NCBI GenBank assembly: GCA_031216445.1
Contig: CM062217.1
Location: 26,478,001 to 26,542,000 of the forward strand
Origin: Lateolabrax maculatus
Taxonomy: Eukaryota; Chordata; Actinopteri; Acropomatiformes; Lateolabracidae
Direction: 5' to 3'
Length of the DNA: 64,000 nt
Under the pieces are notes generated by a model. It saw only the letters and a list, made by a program, of their open reading frames with translations. It made no database searches and had not been told where the DNA came from. Every line of letters starts with the position of its first letter. Position 1 is the stretch's first letter. The translations under genes were made by a program, and so were the position numbers. This document shows positions 1 to 13,100 of the stretch, one piece after another.

Positions 1-3000
1 ACCTGCTGGACACATCCCCAAACCTGTCATTATAGCCGACTATGTGGCGTAAGTATTACATTCTTTGTCACATTTTCCAAAAATACTTTGCTCAAGTCTC
101 AGATATGTATAATCATGTACAAATTACTTCTGGTAGGAAGGTTCTCAAAAACACTCTTCATCAAACAAACAGTCCTTGATTTTGTTGTAGTCCCCAATAG
201 CGTTTCTTTACTTAGATGTTAACAAACTTTGCTATTAAGTGTGATGATCAACAGAGTGATAGAGGCTTTCATGTAGACAAAGCAGAGTTTATTTCATTTT
301 ACTGGAAAGTTATAGTCACAGCAATCCATTTTCTTCCTCTTATCGAGGTGGAAGCAGGCTAAGCAGGAAAACTATCCACAGTCCTTGTTTTATGCAAAAA
401 TGCATTATAAGTTTATTTAAAGTTAATATGAGGCTTCAGCACTCTGAGTCTAGTAGATATTGTCCAAAATTACTGCCTTTTTAGTGCCAAATTTACTGGC
501 CTATAATCCTTATTCGGGAAACTCAGAGAAACACGAATATCCACAGCAGATTTGAGGGTAATTGATACCGTCATCCTGAAGACCTGCTGCTAGGAGACTG
601 AGACACATTCAGCTGCAATGTGAATGTAACCAGGGGCCCAAGAAAATGTGTTGTCTCCTGTCCTGTTTCCACAGGAAGTACCCCAGCATCCGCTCAGAGG
701 AGGAGAGGGACCAGTACAAGGCTGTGTTCAATGACCAGTATGCTGAGTACAAGGAGCTACATGCTGAGGTTCAGGCAATGGCCAAGAAGTTTGAAGAGAT
801 GGACGAGATGATGCAGAACCTTAGCTCCCGGCCTTCAAGCCAAATGGTAAAACCCCTTGCTCCATTCCACACAAACGCACACACTAGGATGACACAGACC
901 AGTAACATGCTCATTTTGTTTCAGGAGAAAGAGCGGATCAGTACCATTTTAATGGAATATCAAAGGAAGAAAGCTGTAAGTATACATCATAAAATGGTGT
1001 TTTTTATTCATCCCCTGCCACTCACTCAGTGGCTGTGTCTGTGTCAGTCCATGCTGCAGATTCTGTTTCTTTTAACCCTTGATATCCCTTGATGCCCCTG
1101 TGCAACAGAAATAATATAAATATTCCTTCTCTGCATTTCACCACCAAAAGCTTACTTTTAATCATACTTGCATTAAAGGGGTAGTCCAATAGCACAGGTC
1201 AACTCAACAGCATCTTTTTTAGACCCTCCCTGCCTGTTAACACCCAGATCTTTCAGGCTTAAAGCCCCCAGTTTGTTATGCAGGCCTTTGTTATAAATGT
1301 GTAGTCTCCAAGATAACCCTGATGACATCATCATAGTTCTTTTCTCAAACTTTAAAAAAGCTCCTGCAGAGCCACAGAAACTAAACATTTATCCTCCTCA
1401 TGACAACTAAACCTTGCCCTTTTAAATAAGTACATTATTAATGCAGCACCACCTGTTAAGGCTCAGGAAACAAGACGAAAGAAATGTTGCAAAGTCGCAA
1501 TTTGATTGATATTTCACTTCTTGTTTAATTTCCTCCATCTATAAATCAATTTCTACCAGCTGCCGTGGTGACAAGCCTGGAGCGAGTTAAGTGGCAGAAA
1601 GTAATGGATGGAGGAAGTGATAAAGTCATTGGTGTAATTTTCTATAAGTACATAATAACTGGGAAGTACAGTGATTTACTCTAACTTGCAAATAGAGCTT
1701 GGTCAATGTTATGTACACTTTGATATCATGATTGATTTCAACAGATAATGTCCAGTGCGAACAGGGAGCCGAAGCCAAAAAAAAGACTAGTCGCCAAAGC
1801 AGCAGACTATAACAGAGTTATAGATTGTGACAAATGGCCGTACATCATACATATGGTGTTAGGGGTATAAATGGCAGTAGAAAACAACAAAGAAAAGGAA
1901 GCCATTAGAACTTTAGTCCAAAGTGTATAGTTTAAAGTTTGGGCACACACACTAGGCAGGATTTGTCAGGAAATCTTGCTAGCAGGCAGGGAGCTGTCAG
2001 GGCACAAGAAGCAAAGGGATTCATGGGAAATGTGGCCTTCATTTTTTGGAAAAGTAGAACTTGCATTACTACTAACATTAGATGTACAGTTACAACGGTC
2101 TCCAGAATTTGTCACATTTGTTGAATTACATTTTCATAATTGATAATAAACAAAAACATTTTTAGCAAGTCACGATGTTATGTAAGCTGTTTGGATGATA
2201 CTGTAACTTTGTCATCCTAAAAAATGTTGTTAGAGTAAAAGTAAAAGCTTATTAGGTAATTTTGTCCCAGCGGCATCAACCAAAACCAGGTTACAGTACT
2301 GGAGTGTTTCAGTTAAGAAAAGAATTGTTGATGCTGTTATCATAACCTGTGAGCCACACTAGTAGAATGTAACCATGTTGTCATCAACCAGCCGAAACTA
2401 TTACAAGGCATGTGGTTGTTTATCCCTCTTGTGCATTATGAGAAGGGAAAGTGGAATGTAACACAGCTGAGATAATGTGATGAACTAATGTCCTTCAGTA
2501 CATTAGTATGTTATAGGGTTTAAACTGTGATTAACCAGATGGGAAAATAAATACCCTTATTATTATTTTTTTCAATGCTAGCTTTATTGAATTGAATACT
2601 CACCATAGTGAATAACTTAGATGCAGAGGTAAACACAATAAGCATATGAAAATTATGCTAGATATTGTTTAAAGGAATACACATCTAGACATCAAGATAT
2701 GTTAACTTGTCATGAAGAGCAGTACTCAGCATGTAAAAGCAGCTGTATAATGTTGTCTAAGTCTGAAACAACAACCCTGATGATGTCATCAGGGGTGTTT
2801 CAGCTTGGGTTTGAAGACTACAAAGTTACAAACTGGGGCTGTGGAGTTTGAAATAAGGCATGGAGGGTCAAAAGAGATGCTGTCAGGTAAAATGGGAATT
2901 GTAGAATCTGGTATTTTTGGTGTTTGACCCTAGAAACTAAAAATCAGGCTGCTAATTCGATTTAGATTTTTCCCTTTTTAATCTGTCCCTCAATTCCCCC

Positions 3001-3278
3001 AATTTTATGGAAGTGATATACAAAATCAGTGGAATGTCCCTTTTAATTAGTACACAGAAAGCCTTGATATTATGAAATTACTTCTACTTGGCCCCCATTA
3101 CCCAAAATGTTCTTCCCTCCTGGTTTGTTAATATTTGTCTTATTTCTATTCTTCTTGTCAGGACCCAACGTATGTGGAAAAGAGGGAGAGGTGTGAGTAC
3201 TTAAAGAACAAGCTCTCTCACATCAAACAGAAGATTCAGGAATACAACATGGTCATAGGCCGAAACGATAGCAACTGA
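1..3278 (+). CDS. marveld2: marveld2 (tricellulin), 3' part: last four coding exons
   Basis: Tricellulin is a four-pass MARVEL protein of tricellular tight junctions. Only its cytoplasmic C-terminus lies here. Exons read 1-48 (open at the window edge), 675-846, 925-975 and 3162-3278 (stop TGA 3276-3278), all with GT/AG ends and matching phases. The first exon encodes PAGHIPKPVIIADYVA, a motif I know from vertebrate tricellulin just before the occludin/ELL domain. The next three encode the charged coiled-coil domain, beginning KYPSIRSEEERDQYKAVFND and ending with KRERCEYLKNKLSHIKQKIQ. The domain is full length (about 110 residues) with no frameshift or internal stop. The transmembrane exons must lie upstream of the window. 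ocln follows on the same strand and its last exons have near-identical sizes and phases, so the pair looks like an old tandem duplication. Occludin itself is excluded because the complete ocln sits downstream. Confidence 0.95.
976..3161 (+). other. marveld2 last intron, with dispersed repeat fragments
   Basis: No coding exon is visible in this 2.2 kb intron. It holds fragments of a dispersed fish repeat at about 1173-1390 and 2760-2935. Both contain a CTGATGA(T/C)(G/A)TCATCA-like core and text related to pieces near 13.96, 24.4 and 37.6 kb. The ends of the repeat cannot be fixed by eye. Confidence 0.4.
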
Positions 3279-3932
3279 ACACTGCAGTTTAACACACCTG
3301 GAATTCACATGCAGTCTGCAAATACATCTGAAAACACACTCTGCTGCACAGAGAACACAGTAGTGGGGCTGAGGTGGGAACTGAAGTGCCCTCCTTGTTG
3401 GTACACCCATAATTGCTGATGTAATTATCCCATTGAAACAAGTGGACATGCCATTGCTGCTGTTAGTGATTTCATAATGATACACGGAAAAATCATTGTC
3501 ACAGTTAGAAACATCCTAAAGGGTAGACGTGTCCTAGAGAGTGTTAAAAGGCAAAGAAACAGAAAGCTTCACCAACACCGGGACCTGAAAACATGGGCAG
3601 AATGCAGACAGCTGGAATGGACCAGGTGTAACCGAAACACGTGGCATGATAAGGTGTTCTTTATACAGTATGTACATATAGCATGTCCTGATGAAAATCA
3701 CATTTTAAAGGAACATTTTTGGAAAATCTGCTTTTTTTTTTTGTTGCTATTTTATCTGGAGATAAAAAGATGATTCACTGTGTGTTCAGTCCGGTATGTG
3801 TTTAGCCTAGCTAACCTGGAAGCCGAGGTAAACTAACCAGACTCCATCAGAAGAGACCAAAGCCCCTCTATTGATGTTGCTATTCACATTTTGATACACC
3901 TCATTTGAGACTTGTGTTTGCTGTCTTCGTGA

Positions 3933-3938
3933 AATAAA
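3933..3938 (+). terminator. probable marveld2 polyadenylation signal
   Basis: AATAAA lies about 655 bp after the marveld2 stop codon and is the first canonical signal in the 3' UTR. Use is inferred from position only. Confidence 0.5.
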
Positions 3939-5870
3939 CATCTGGCTAATTATACAAGACATAAAAGGATCTTTTCACCTGAGTGTGGGTCGGACGACAT
4001 TCCTACTGACTGTTCCTTTAACAGCAGGTGTAAAGGGATGTCACAACTGGTATTATGCTTACTGTATGCCACTGTCCCTGGTTTTTACAGGGAATTTCTT
4101 CTGTCCTGTAACCTTCCCTTGAACTGTGAGGCAGTGTGAACATTTACCATGAACTGAGATATAGAATATAATAGATGGGTGTTTTTAAATTGGTTTTAGT
4201 CGCTCATTTTATAAACTCTTATTTGCACATTGATATGTTTATTATGTGTATCTTAATGTATCGAGTATGTCCTACTGCTTTATGCCAGTTAAGCTTTTTT
4301 TATAATACTTGTATTTGGCCTTTTTTTTTTTTAATTTAGCCATGAAGTGACTTCTGTTACATCTGTCACTCCCTGTTTCAGTCCAACAGCTGCCCAACTG
4401 TTAGTCCAGTGCAGTGGTAATGAATGAGGCTAGCTAATGAAACTAAGACTATTATAAGAACAGTCAAATCCAATCAAAGTTCCATGGTTATAATTGATAT
4501 TTGTATTTATTTATTGTAAATCCTGGTTTATTTATCATTGTTACAACTAGAAATATGAGTTTGCCATAACAAACGTGTAACAGAAGTGTGTTTCTGATAA
4601 GTAATAAGGTTAACTCTTATAATAGAACATTCTGGTTTCTCAAGGAAACTATTACAGCAACAACCTTTTACAGCAAACCAATGTTTTGAGTCTCGTTTTG
4701 TTCAAAAATTGGGGTCTGAAATTTTATATCTCCATTAAAATTCTGAGGCAACCTATTGTTAAATGAATCAGAAAAAATATAACAACAAAGCGAAATCCAC
4801 AGAAAGTTTATATGCACTGGATTATTGTGTAGACTACCATGTAAATTAATCCCTCAGTAAGTTCCCAGGAGGCTTTCTTACTACTGAGAGGTGTGGCTCC
4901 CTGTCTGATGAAGCCCTGTGGGAAATACTGAACAAACAGTCACTGAACTGTGATGGACTGAATATACTTCAGAATCAGGTTTATTGCCATGTAGGTTTTC
5001 ACATACAACGAATTTGCTGTGGTGTATTGGTGTGCAACTGGAGTTGAATGGAGTACAGTCAGGTCAGGTCAGTCAGAACAACCTGGAAGAACTGGACTGG
5101 ATGCAAAGCTCCGTTTCTAGCTCCATGTCAATGAAGAACTCTGTCACCCTCCTAAGATGGCAGCTATCCAACCCGGAGAACTGGTTTTTCCAAGCTTAGG
5201 TGTATTTTTTTGAATTGCTTTCCTGGTGTCAGGTTCTGCAACACTGGGGGCTTTTTCCTATTGATTTGTTGTAGATCGAAGGAAGGCTGGACCAGCAGGA
5301 CAGCCTTTCCTGCCTCAGGTTACACTAGATCAGTACAAAAGCATGGCATTTTTTAAATATCTTTTAAATTTGAAATAGCAAGTAAGACATTCTATATGTG
5401 CATTTACCAAGTTTAAGATTTTTACTTTTTAAAATAATTCACATTTAATTTAGTTTTATTACTTTCAAATTAGTAAATAGGATTTGTTTACTTGGGAACT
5501 AATTTACTGTAATCAATACAGTTGTTAAAAATGATATTAAAAAATAAAGTTGGCGATACTTAATACAGTATACATGATACATTATAATGAATGTATGGAA
5601 AATTATTTAGACATCGCTAATGAAACTAATATATTGGCATGTACGCCCGTTTCATTCTTTTTATCGAATGACAACACTGAGTTTAATATAAACACTGTAA
5701 GTTCCAATGTCGTCCACTCCGGTGCAGACCGGCTGAAACCCGGACCTGGCCACAATGACTAAGTACTCCTGACTTTCTAAGAACTGGGGATTTGGAGTCA
5801 AGCGAGAGGAAACTGTGTGCCAGCCCTTTCCTTGAAAATGTTGTAAACGCTGTTGGGGAGAAGACAGGTT
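3939..5870. other. marveld2-ocln intergenic region
   Basis: AT-rich sequence without a credible exon. A short LINE-3'-tail-like piece at about 4971-5055 (a stretch beginning AATCAGGTTTATTGCCATGT) is a common teleost repeat type. Nothing else recognised. Confidence 0.4.
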
Positions 5871-6022
5871 AGTCCTGTATGACGTGGGGAGGAGCCCACG
5901 TGATAAACACACCTGGGGCCGCGCCTCTCCGCAGTCTACTCCCTGAGCGCGCGCGGCTGCGCGCACACTGTGTGTTGTTTGAGTGTGGACCGTCGCCAGG
6001 ATCACACGGTGCAGCGGAGCAG
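5870..6022 (+). promoter_or_regulatory. probable ocln promoter and noncoding first exon
   Basis: This is the only strongly CpG-rich patch upstream of ocln, in otherwise AT-rich DNA. It holds an E-box CACGTG at 5897-5902 and GCGCGCGCGG near 5948. It ends in a good splice donor, AGCAG|GTGGGT, at 6022/6023. The matching acceptor (TTTTAG or CAG near 6916-6919) precedes the occludin start codon. The transcription start is not determined from sequence. Confidence 0.5.
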
Positions 6023-6365
6023 GTGGGTCAATTTAAAAAGGAGATAAAACCAAAGTTTGAACCGTCTGCTGTACGGAGTATTTTCAGGTTACAGCTGTTA
6101 CAGCTGCTGAAGACCGAGGATAATCACGCTCCTGAGGAAATATCAAGTGTAAAGATGCCGTTTTAAAAGATGCATTTTGTCTGGAATTATATTATATAAT
6201 TAATATTATTTGCTGCGCATGCTGAGCTACGTTATCTGTGTAGCCTATTTTCTTTCTATGATTTGGAATGTAAATAGCAACTATGATAGCTACTTGTGAA
6301 GTGATGTACGGGAGGAGACCAGAATATTACTATTATAGTCAAACTACAGCATGCAATGTGTAGAT

Positions 6366-6410
6366 AAATATATATATATAAATATAAATAAATATATATA
6401 TATATATATA
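6366..6410. repeat. AT-rich microsatellite
   Basis: Imperfect (AT)n/(AAAT)n tract in ocln intron 1. Confidence 0.9.
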
Positions 6411-6890
6411 GTTTCACTCTCTAGCCCAGCTCAGTTTGGTTTACCAGCTGCCCATTTTGATGGTGTCAGTCTGTGTATCCACCCACTTATTGCTGCTTTG
6501 TTTCACCACAAACAAACCTGAAGGCTGGCAGTAGGCTTGCCTCTTCTTTTGGTGGAATAGCTCAACAGGCGCTATTATACACCGATGAAAGTCAGTATTG
6601 GAAGATTTGTTTTGAATGAAGCAAGCTATCCATTGTGCTCCATATGAAATGTACATGGGATACTTTACTAGTTTCCTTCCCACATACAAGTAGAACACTT
6701 GTAAAATAGACAGCTCCTTACCAGGTTAACAGTGTTCAATATTTAGAATGTGTTCTTATGGCCTCCAGGCACCCGCTGGTGTCCATTTACTTCAGTAACC
6801 TCACCGTGGGGAAGATATCTGATTGGACAGTCATATTTATTGTTAAAATTGCACAAAAGTCACATTGTTATGTGTTTGCCAACCAGTAAT

Positions 6891-6909
6891 TGTGTGTGTG
6901 TGTGTGTGT
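6891..6909. repeat. (TG)n microsatellite next to an ocln splice acceptor
   Basis: Short TG run directly upstream of the TTTTTTAG acceptor before the occludin start exon, so it forms part of the polypyrimidine/acceptor context. Confidence 0.85.
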
Positions 6910-6943
6910 TTTTTAGCAGGGTGAATTCCATTTGAATTTCAAT

Positions 6944-9900
6944 ATGCCGAGCAACAAACACAGCACCCATCCGAGTGGGAGCAAACAGTAAGTTGACCTA
7001 CACATATCCCTCATTACTACACTGTCATCCTCATGTCTCAGACAGACACACACACTCACTACAGTATTGCCCATCACCTGCACCAGATATATTTTCCCAC
7101 CTGCTCTATTCAGTGATTCACTGATAGAGCTGGTCAACTTGGTGGAGCATTTTAATGTGATTTTCCAACATCAGCAGCATAATTGTTTAAAGGAACAGTT
7201 AAACATTTTGGGAAATATGCCTCTTTTCTAGCATAGCAATGACGCCACCTTGTGCTGTACGAAGTTGTGATGGACATGTTTCACTTTTTTATGATTAAAT
7301 GATTGATCGATGAATTGAAGTGAGTTTTCTTACTGATGAGCATGGTATCTAGTGCCCGTCACCCTCTGGAGTATGAATCAGTGTGATGTCTGATGACGCT
7401 GCGTCACCGCAACATCATCAGTTATACATTTGTTTTTCACTGCATGAGAGCGCGTGTAAAGGGTCAAAGCAGCCCTGCCTTTTACTATTTACCTTTTTAT
7501 ATTTTATACAGTAATATTTTATATTTTGTTATATGCATTACATTAAATTGATTGAATATTTGCAGAGAGTAAGTACCTCTTATTTGTCAAATATAGAATT
7601 AAAAATGTAATAAGAAATAGCCCTTTCCATGTGATGAATTTATATAAACTATTTATTCATTGAATTTACAGAAAAATGTGCTATATCCAGACTATACGAT
7701 TTTGGTCATATTGCACAGCCCCTAATTAATCGACTTTAAAACAATTAATAGTTTCCATTTCCAGTCAAAGGCAGAACAACCCTCAGGACTCTTTCTGTAC
7801 TTGAGTCACAGGCAAGTGTTTTAAAAAATGAAGGCCTACAGGACAGCAAGACTGTAGCTCATCAAATGTGCTGTTGTAATGTCAACTGTAGGCAGGTACT
7901 GCTATTGTCTTTTGTATTTGTCCTGCTGAATGTCTACTACATTTCACCATGGTTAAAATGCTGTCTGGAACACTGAGTTAATTAACTGAGAAACACAGTT
8001 AGTGTTAGTCCCGTCCAAATGGGGGATTTCCCAAAATGTTGAACTGTTCCTTTTAATAAACAATCAACCAAAAGTACATTATCCAAAAAATGTAATGGCA
8101 TAACTGGGTTCTTCCTATACCAGTATTTAGAATGAGCATTTATATGCCATGTTTGAAATGGAGCATCGGCCAGGATGCTTCCACAGAGTGTGTTCTGTAT
8201 CAGCACACACTGACTACAGCTCCTCTGTCCTCCTCTATTGCAGCCACAGCAGCGGACACAGGCAAAGCAAGCTTATGTCCAACCCAGCCTTTACTTACTA
8301 CCCAGGAGAGAAGATGCTGCACTTCTATCGCTGGACTTCACCACCGGGTGTGATGAAGATACTGTGCATCATCATCATCATCATGTGCGTGGCTGTGTTT
8401 GCCTGTGTGGCCTCCACACTGGCCTGGGACTACGATATGAGCCTCATGGGTCTGGGAGGTGGAGGTAGCTTAATGTCAGGTTATGGCAGCCCCTATGGAG
8501 GCGGTGGCAGCTTTGGCGGCGGCTTTGGGGGCAGCGGCGGCAGCTTTGGCGGTAGCGGTGGTAGCGGCGGCTCTTATGGCTATGGAGATACACAAATGGA
8601 TCCCAAAGCTGGCAAGGGCTTCATCATCGCCATCGCTGGCATAACCTTTATAGCTGTGCTCATCATATTTGTGTTGGTTATTTCGAGGCAAAATGCTGCC
8701 CGCTCCCCAAAGTTCTACCTGGCAACCATCATCATCTGTGCCATCTTGGCATTTCTGATGATCATCGCCACTATTGTGTACCTGGTAGCGGTGAACCCAA
8801 CAGCCCAGTCCACAGGGTCCATGTACTATAGCCAGATCCGCCAGCTGTGTGCCCAATACCAGACCCAGGACCAGGCGCAGGGCATCTTCCTCAACCAATA
8901 CCTGTACCATTACTGTGTGGTGGAGCCCCAAGAGGTATGATACACTGTTTGGGAGGCTGTGATGGTGTTTGGTCCTACGGGGCAGGGTGTATATATCTCC
9001 TTTACCAGTTGGAATCCAAGGAATGAATCCAGTCACTTTTGTACACAGATATATAGATTATTCTTGTTCATCGTAGTTTTCAGTGTTCAAATAATAATTT
9101 ATTTAAAACAAACACAGGCAAAAACAAAAATTTGTTCCTTGATTTTCTTTTTCTAGTTTTTAAGAGGAATTCATGCAAGGTGTAGCCAACCTTTAGATTT
9201 TTGTACGTGTTGCAGATTCACAGACAAATAAGTTGTGCACGTTTCCATTGTAAATATCAGAGTTACTATCTAAACTCTTATCATGTCTTAAAAGACCATA
9301 CCAGTGTTTTTGCATGCTTTAGCTACATTTATTGCAAATTACCTGTGTTCACTTTATCATTGCTAACCATTTACCAATGTATTATTCAGTGTTTTACTAT
9401 AGCTATTTAAATGTTTCCAAAATGTTTACAAAAATCAACTTGGCAGAGTCTTGTTACTTTGTGGAGAAACTGTAGGTAACACTGGACAACATATCTTTGA
9501 GGCCGACATAATGATCACTGTGAAGGATACCTAAGAAAATTAGGAGCACATCCTTAAGCACAGAGATAGATGGGCGACAGCAGGACAGTTACTCACAGAT
9601 ATATGTGGATTGTTCTGAGTAGCTATGACATTGTTGCTGTTCAGTTTTTGAAATGTAATTTTGAATGCTTTGAGCTCCCTAAACCAAATAATTCCCTTCG
9701 ATTGTTTGGGGGGTGGTGACAGAATTTTTTTTGTAATGTTTCAGTGAATTCAACCTTTAACCTAGTCCAGTATGGAGGTAGCGGCTTGGAGCTACTCGGT
9801 TTGCTTTGTTGACTGAGAGTATTGATAAGTCTGAGTCCTGTTATTTACTGTCCACGTTAGAGGATGTAATTTCAGCCCTCTGATGTTGAGTCCTGTCGGT

Positions 9901-10072
9901 CCTGCAGGCTATAGCCATTGTCCTCGGCTTCCTGGTGTTCGTTGGCCTCATCATCCTGCTGGTGTATGCTGTCAAGACTCGCACTAAGATCAGGCACTGG
10001 GGCCGGGACCGCATTCTCTGGGAGGAAGTGAAGGTCATCCATGATGGTCTACACAACGGTGTCGGGGAGTGG

Positions 10073-10117
<45 letters not shown>

Positions 10118-13100
10118 GCAAAGATTTTCCTGTAATCTGTAAACAGACTTTAAAGACTCCCATAGATCCTTTAAATACACAGGGATATCTTAAAGCCATG
10201 ACATAACCGTGTACAACTCAGGCACGGTGCCAGGATTTAAATTTTTAATTACAAAAGTTAAGACTTTTTTCTTTCTTTTGACTGTTTCCAGCTGGTAGTC
10301 TCTCTAGAACAGAAATGTCTTATATCTTGCTGTGGAAGGCCACTAGCGCGTTTAGTTGATCTAACTTTTTTCTAAAACATTTTCAATGCCGAGATGGTTT
10401 TTTATTTACCCAGGACAGTTAGAGAAACAAACATGCTATAAACGCTCAACCGCTCGCTCCCCTCTCACACACACACACACACCTAGTCAAGTCAAGTCAA
10501 TTTTATTTGTATAGCGCCAAATCATAACAAAAGTTATCTCAAGACGCTTTCACATAGAGTAGGTCTAGACCATACTCTTTAAAATATTATTCACAGAGAC
10601 CCAACAGTTCCCACCATGAGCAGCACTTGGCGACAGTGGCGAGGAAAAACTCCCTTTTAACAGGTAGAAACCTCGAGCAGAACCAGGCTCTGGGTGGGCG
10701 GCCATCTGCATCGACCGAGTTGGGTTGAAAGGGGAGGAGAGAGGGGGAGAGGGGAGACAGAACAGGAGGACAGACAACAAATCAGACTAATAATAATAAC
10801 AACTGCAGCAGTGAGTGTGGAGCAGGAACATGGGGGCAGTAGACGGCCGGCAATCACAGATCCAGACTCTACAGCTCCAGGGGCGGAAATACCTGCAGAA
10901 AGTGAGAAGGCGAAAAAGCACAGAAAGCACAAGGACTACCAGGAAGAAATGGAGTTGGTAACCTGTATTAGTGGGATAGGAATGCGTATGGATAGAGAAG
11001 GAGAGAATAGAGAAGCTCAGTGCATCATGGGAAGTCCCCCGGCAGTCTAAGCCTATAGCAGCATAACTAAGGGATGGTTCAGGACTCACCTGAGCCAGCC
11101 CTAACTATAAGCTTTATCAAAAAGGAACGTTTTTAGCATACTCTTAAACGAAGAGAGGGTGTCTGCCTCCCGAACGCAAACTGGGAGCTGGTTCCACAGA
11201 AGAGGAACTTGATAACTGAAGGCTCTGGCTCCCATTCTACTTTTAGAGACTTTAGGTACCACAAGTAACCCTGCATTCTGTGAGCGTAGTGCTCCAGTGG
11301 GGTAATACGGTATTATCAGCTCTTTAAGATATGATGGTGCCTGACCAATAAGAGCTTTGTAAGTGAGGAGGAGGATTTTAAATTCTATTCTAGATTTCAC
11401 AGGGAGCCAGTGCAGAGAAGCTAATATTGGAGAAATATGTTCCCTTTTGCTAGTTCCTGTCAGTACACGTGCAGCCGCATTCTGGATCAGCTGGAGAGTC
11501 TTTAGAGATTTATCGGGGACCAGGAGTGCGGTACAGTATGACAAATAGAATTGGCTGTAGAGTTTTCCTCGCTGGGTGTGAAAGACTAAGAACAAGCCTA
11601 CGAATGAGTTAAAACTGAGTTTAGGTTTAAGGTTGATTAATAAGCTAGAGTCGAAGATGGCTGCAACTCCACCTCCTCGGCCAGTGCCTCGAGGAATGTG
11701 AGTATTAGTATGACTAGGAGGAGTGGACTCATTCAGGCTAACATGTTCTTCCTGACACAGCCAAGTTTCAGTCAGACAAAATATATCCATATGATAGTCA
11801 GATATTAAATCATTCACTAACACAGCTTTAGACGACAGAGATCTAATGTTTAGGAGTCCACATTTAATTATCTTATTTGGTTGTACCACTACACTGGTAG
11901 TTTTAATTTTTATTAAAAACAATTTTGAGTAACTCCTCTTCTGTTTGAATTTGAATTAATGAACTGAAGTGGTCCGGGGGCAGACACAGACACAATTAGA
12001 AATAAAAGTTAGGAAAACATTACCCAAACGTTACCCAAGTCATTCAGGATGGGCCAGTTGTAGAAGTGGGTGAGCCCAGGCTGGTTAGGCCTTCCCACAA
12101 CGTTGTGCTCAGAAATAATTCTCAGAAAAATATTGTACTTCAGGGAAGTGGGAACAGAGTGTTACTTACACTGTAGGATGAGAGGTGATAAAGGCGTGTG
12201 TGTGTTTGGGTGGGGGGGGTGCAGTTTCTGGGTGTGGTCTGTTAAGCCACTCTTGGTGTACTGTGCTATCAGGAGGATGTGTTCTAAAAATAAAGTATCC
12301 AACAACTATTAGAATGTACAACACTAAAACAACACTTTGAAATCCTAAGGAGTGGATGTACAAAAGAACATTAATACAATACATACAAGTGTAATACACG
12401 TGTTACATTTCCAGTAATTACTTTGTTTAATGGTTTGCGTTCTGGGGATAGTGGGACAAATCAAAGTGTTCACCTGAAAACAACTTCCAGACTAGCATAG
12501 TTTTCATTTTAGGTGTGTGAACTTTCTCAGGAATGCATACAGACCCGATGTTTCAACAGGTGGACTGGCTAAGAGACCTTGTGTCAGACTTCCTGTTGAT
12601 GGTAGTGATGGTATCAGTGGTATTCAGCCGTGCAGGGAGAAGTAGAAGAACCGGTTGGTCCTGGTAAATGCCACATACAACCACAATGTTTATCAACTGA
12701 AGAGAACTGGTTGGTGTACTAAGAAACAAGTACAAAAGGGATCTCAGGAAAACTTGATCGAAACCTCAGGGAAGCAAACTCCCATTAAAAAGTTTCTTAA
12801 TCTAAGACTAATGTGTTGTTATTACTATATATTTGAATATATAACAAATTAGATTAAGTAGATAATAAAAAATCATAATCATTTATTTATTTTGTATTTG
12901 CTTTAGCGATGTTGCAGATGTTGTAAATGTTGTAAAAAGACCCAGTGTAAAGTCTTTAAAGTAGCTTAAAGGTTGTGACATGGTGAAAAAGTCTAATATA
13001 GCTGTTTTTCACATGGCAGATAGGGACATAGAGGGGTGCTCTAGTGGTTTAATGTTGAACTTTCATAGAGTTGAGGGACTTGTGAGTCGGTTGATGCAGA

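Noticed and set aside
5661..6005. 114-codon minus-strand frame at the ocln CpG patch
   Set aside because: GC-rich promoter sequence keeps the frame open; no homology recognised.
8476..9036. 186-codon minus-strand open frame
   Set aside because: It is the complement of the ocln MARVEL exon; the Ala-rich product mirrors the Gly/Ser codons of loop 1.
10694..11050. 118-codon plus-strand frame, also present at 35173-35532
   Set aside because: Antisense to the LINE tail and conserved only because both loci are copies of one repeat.
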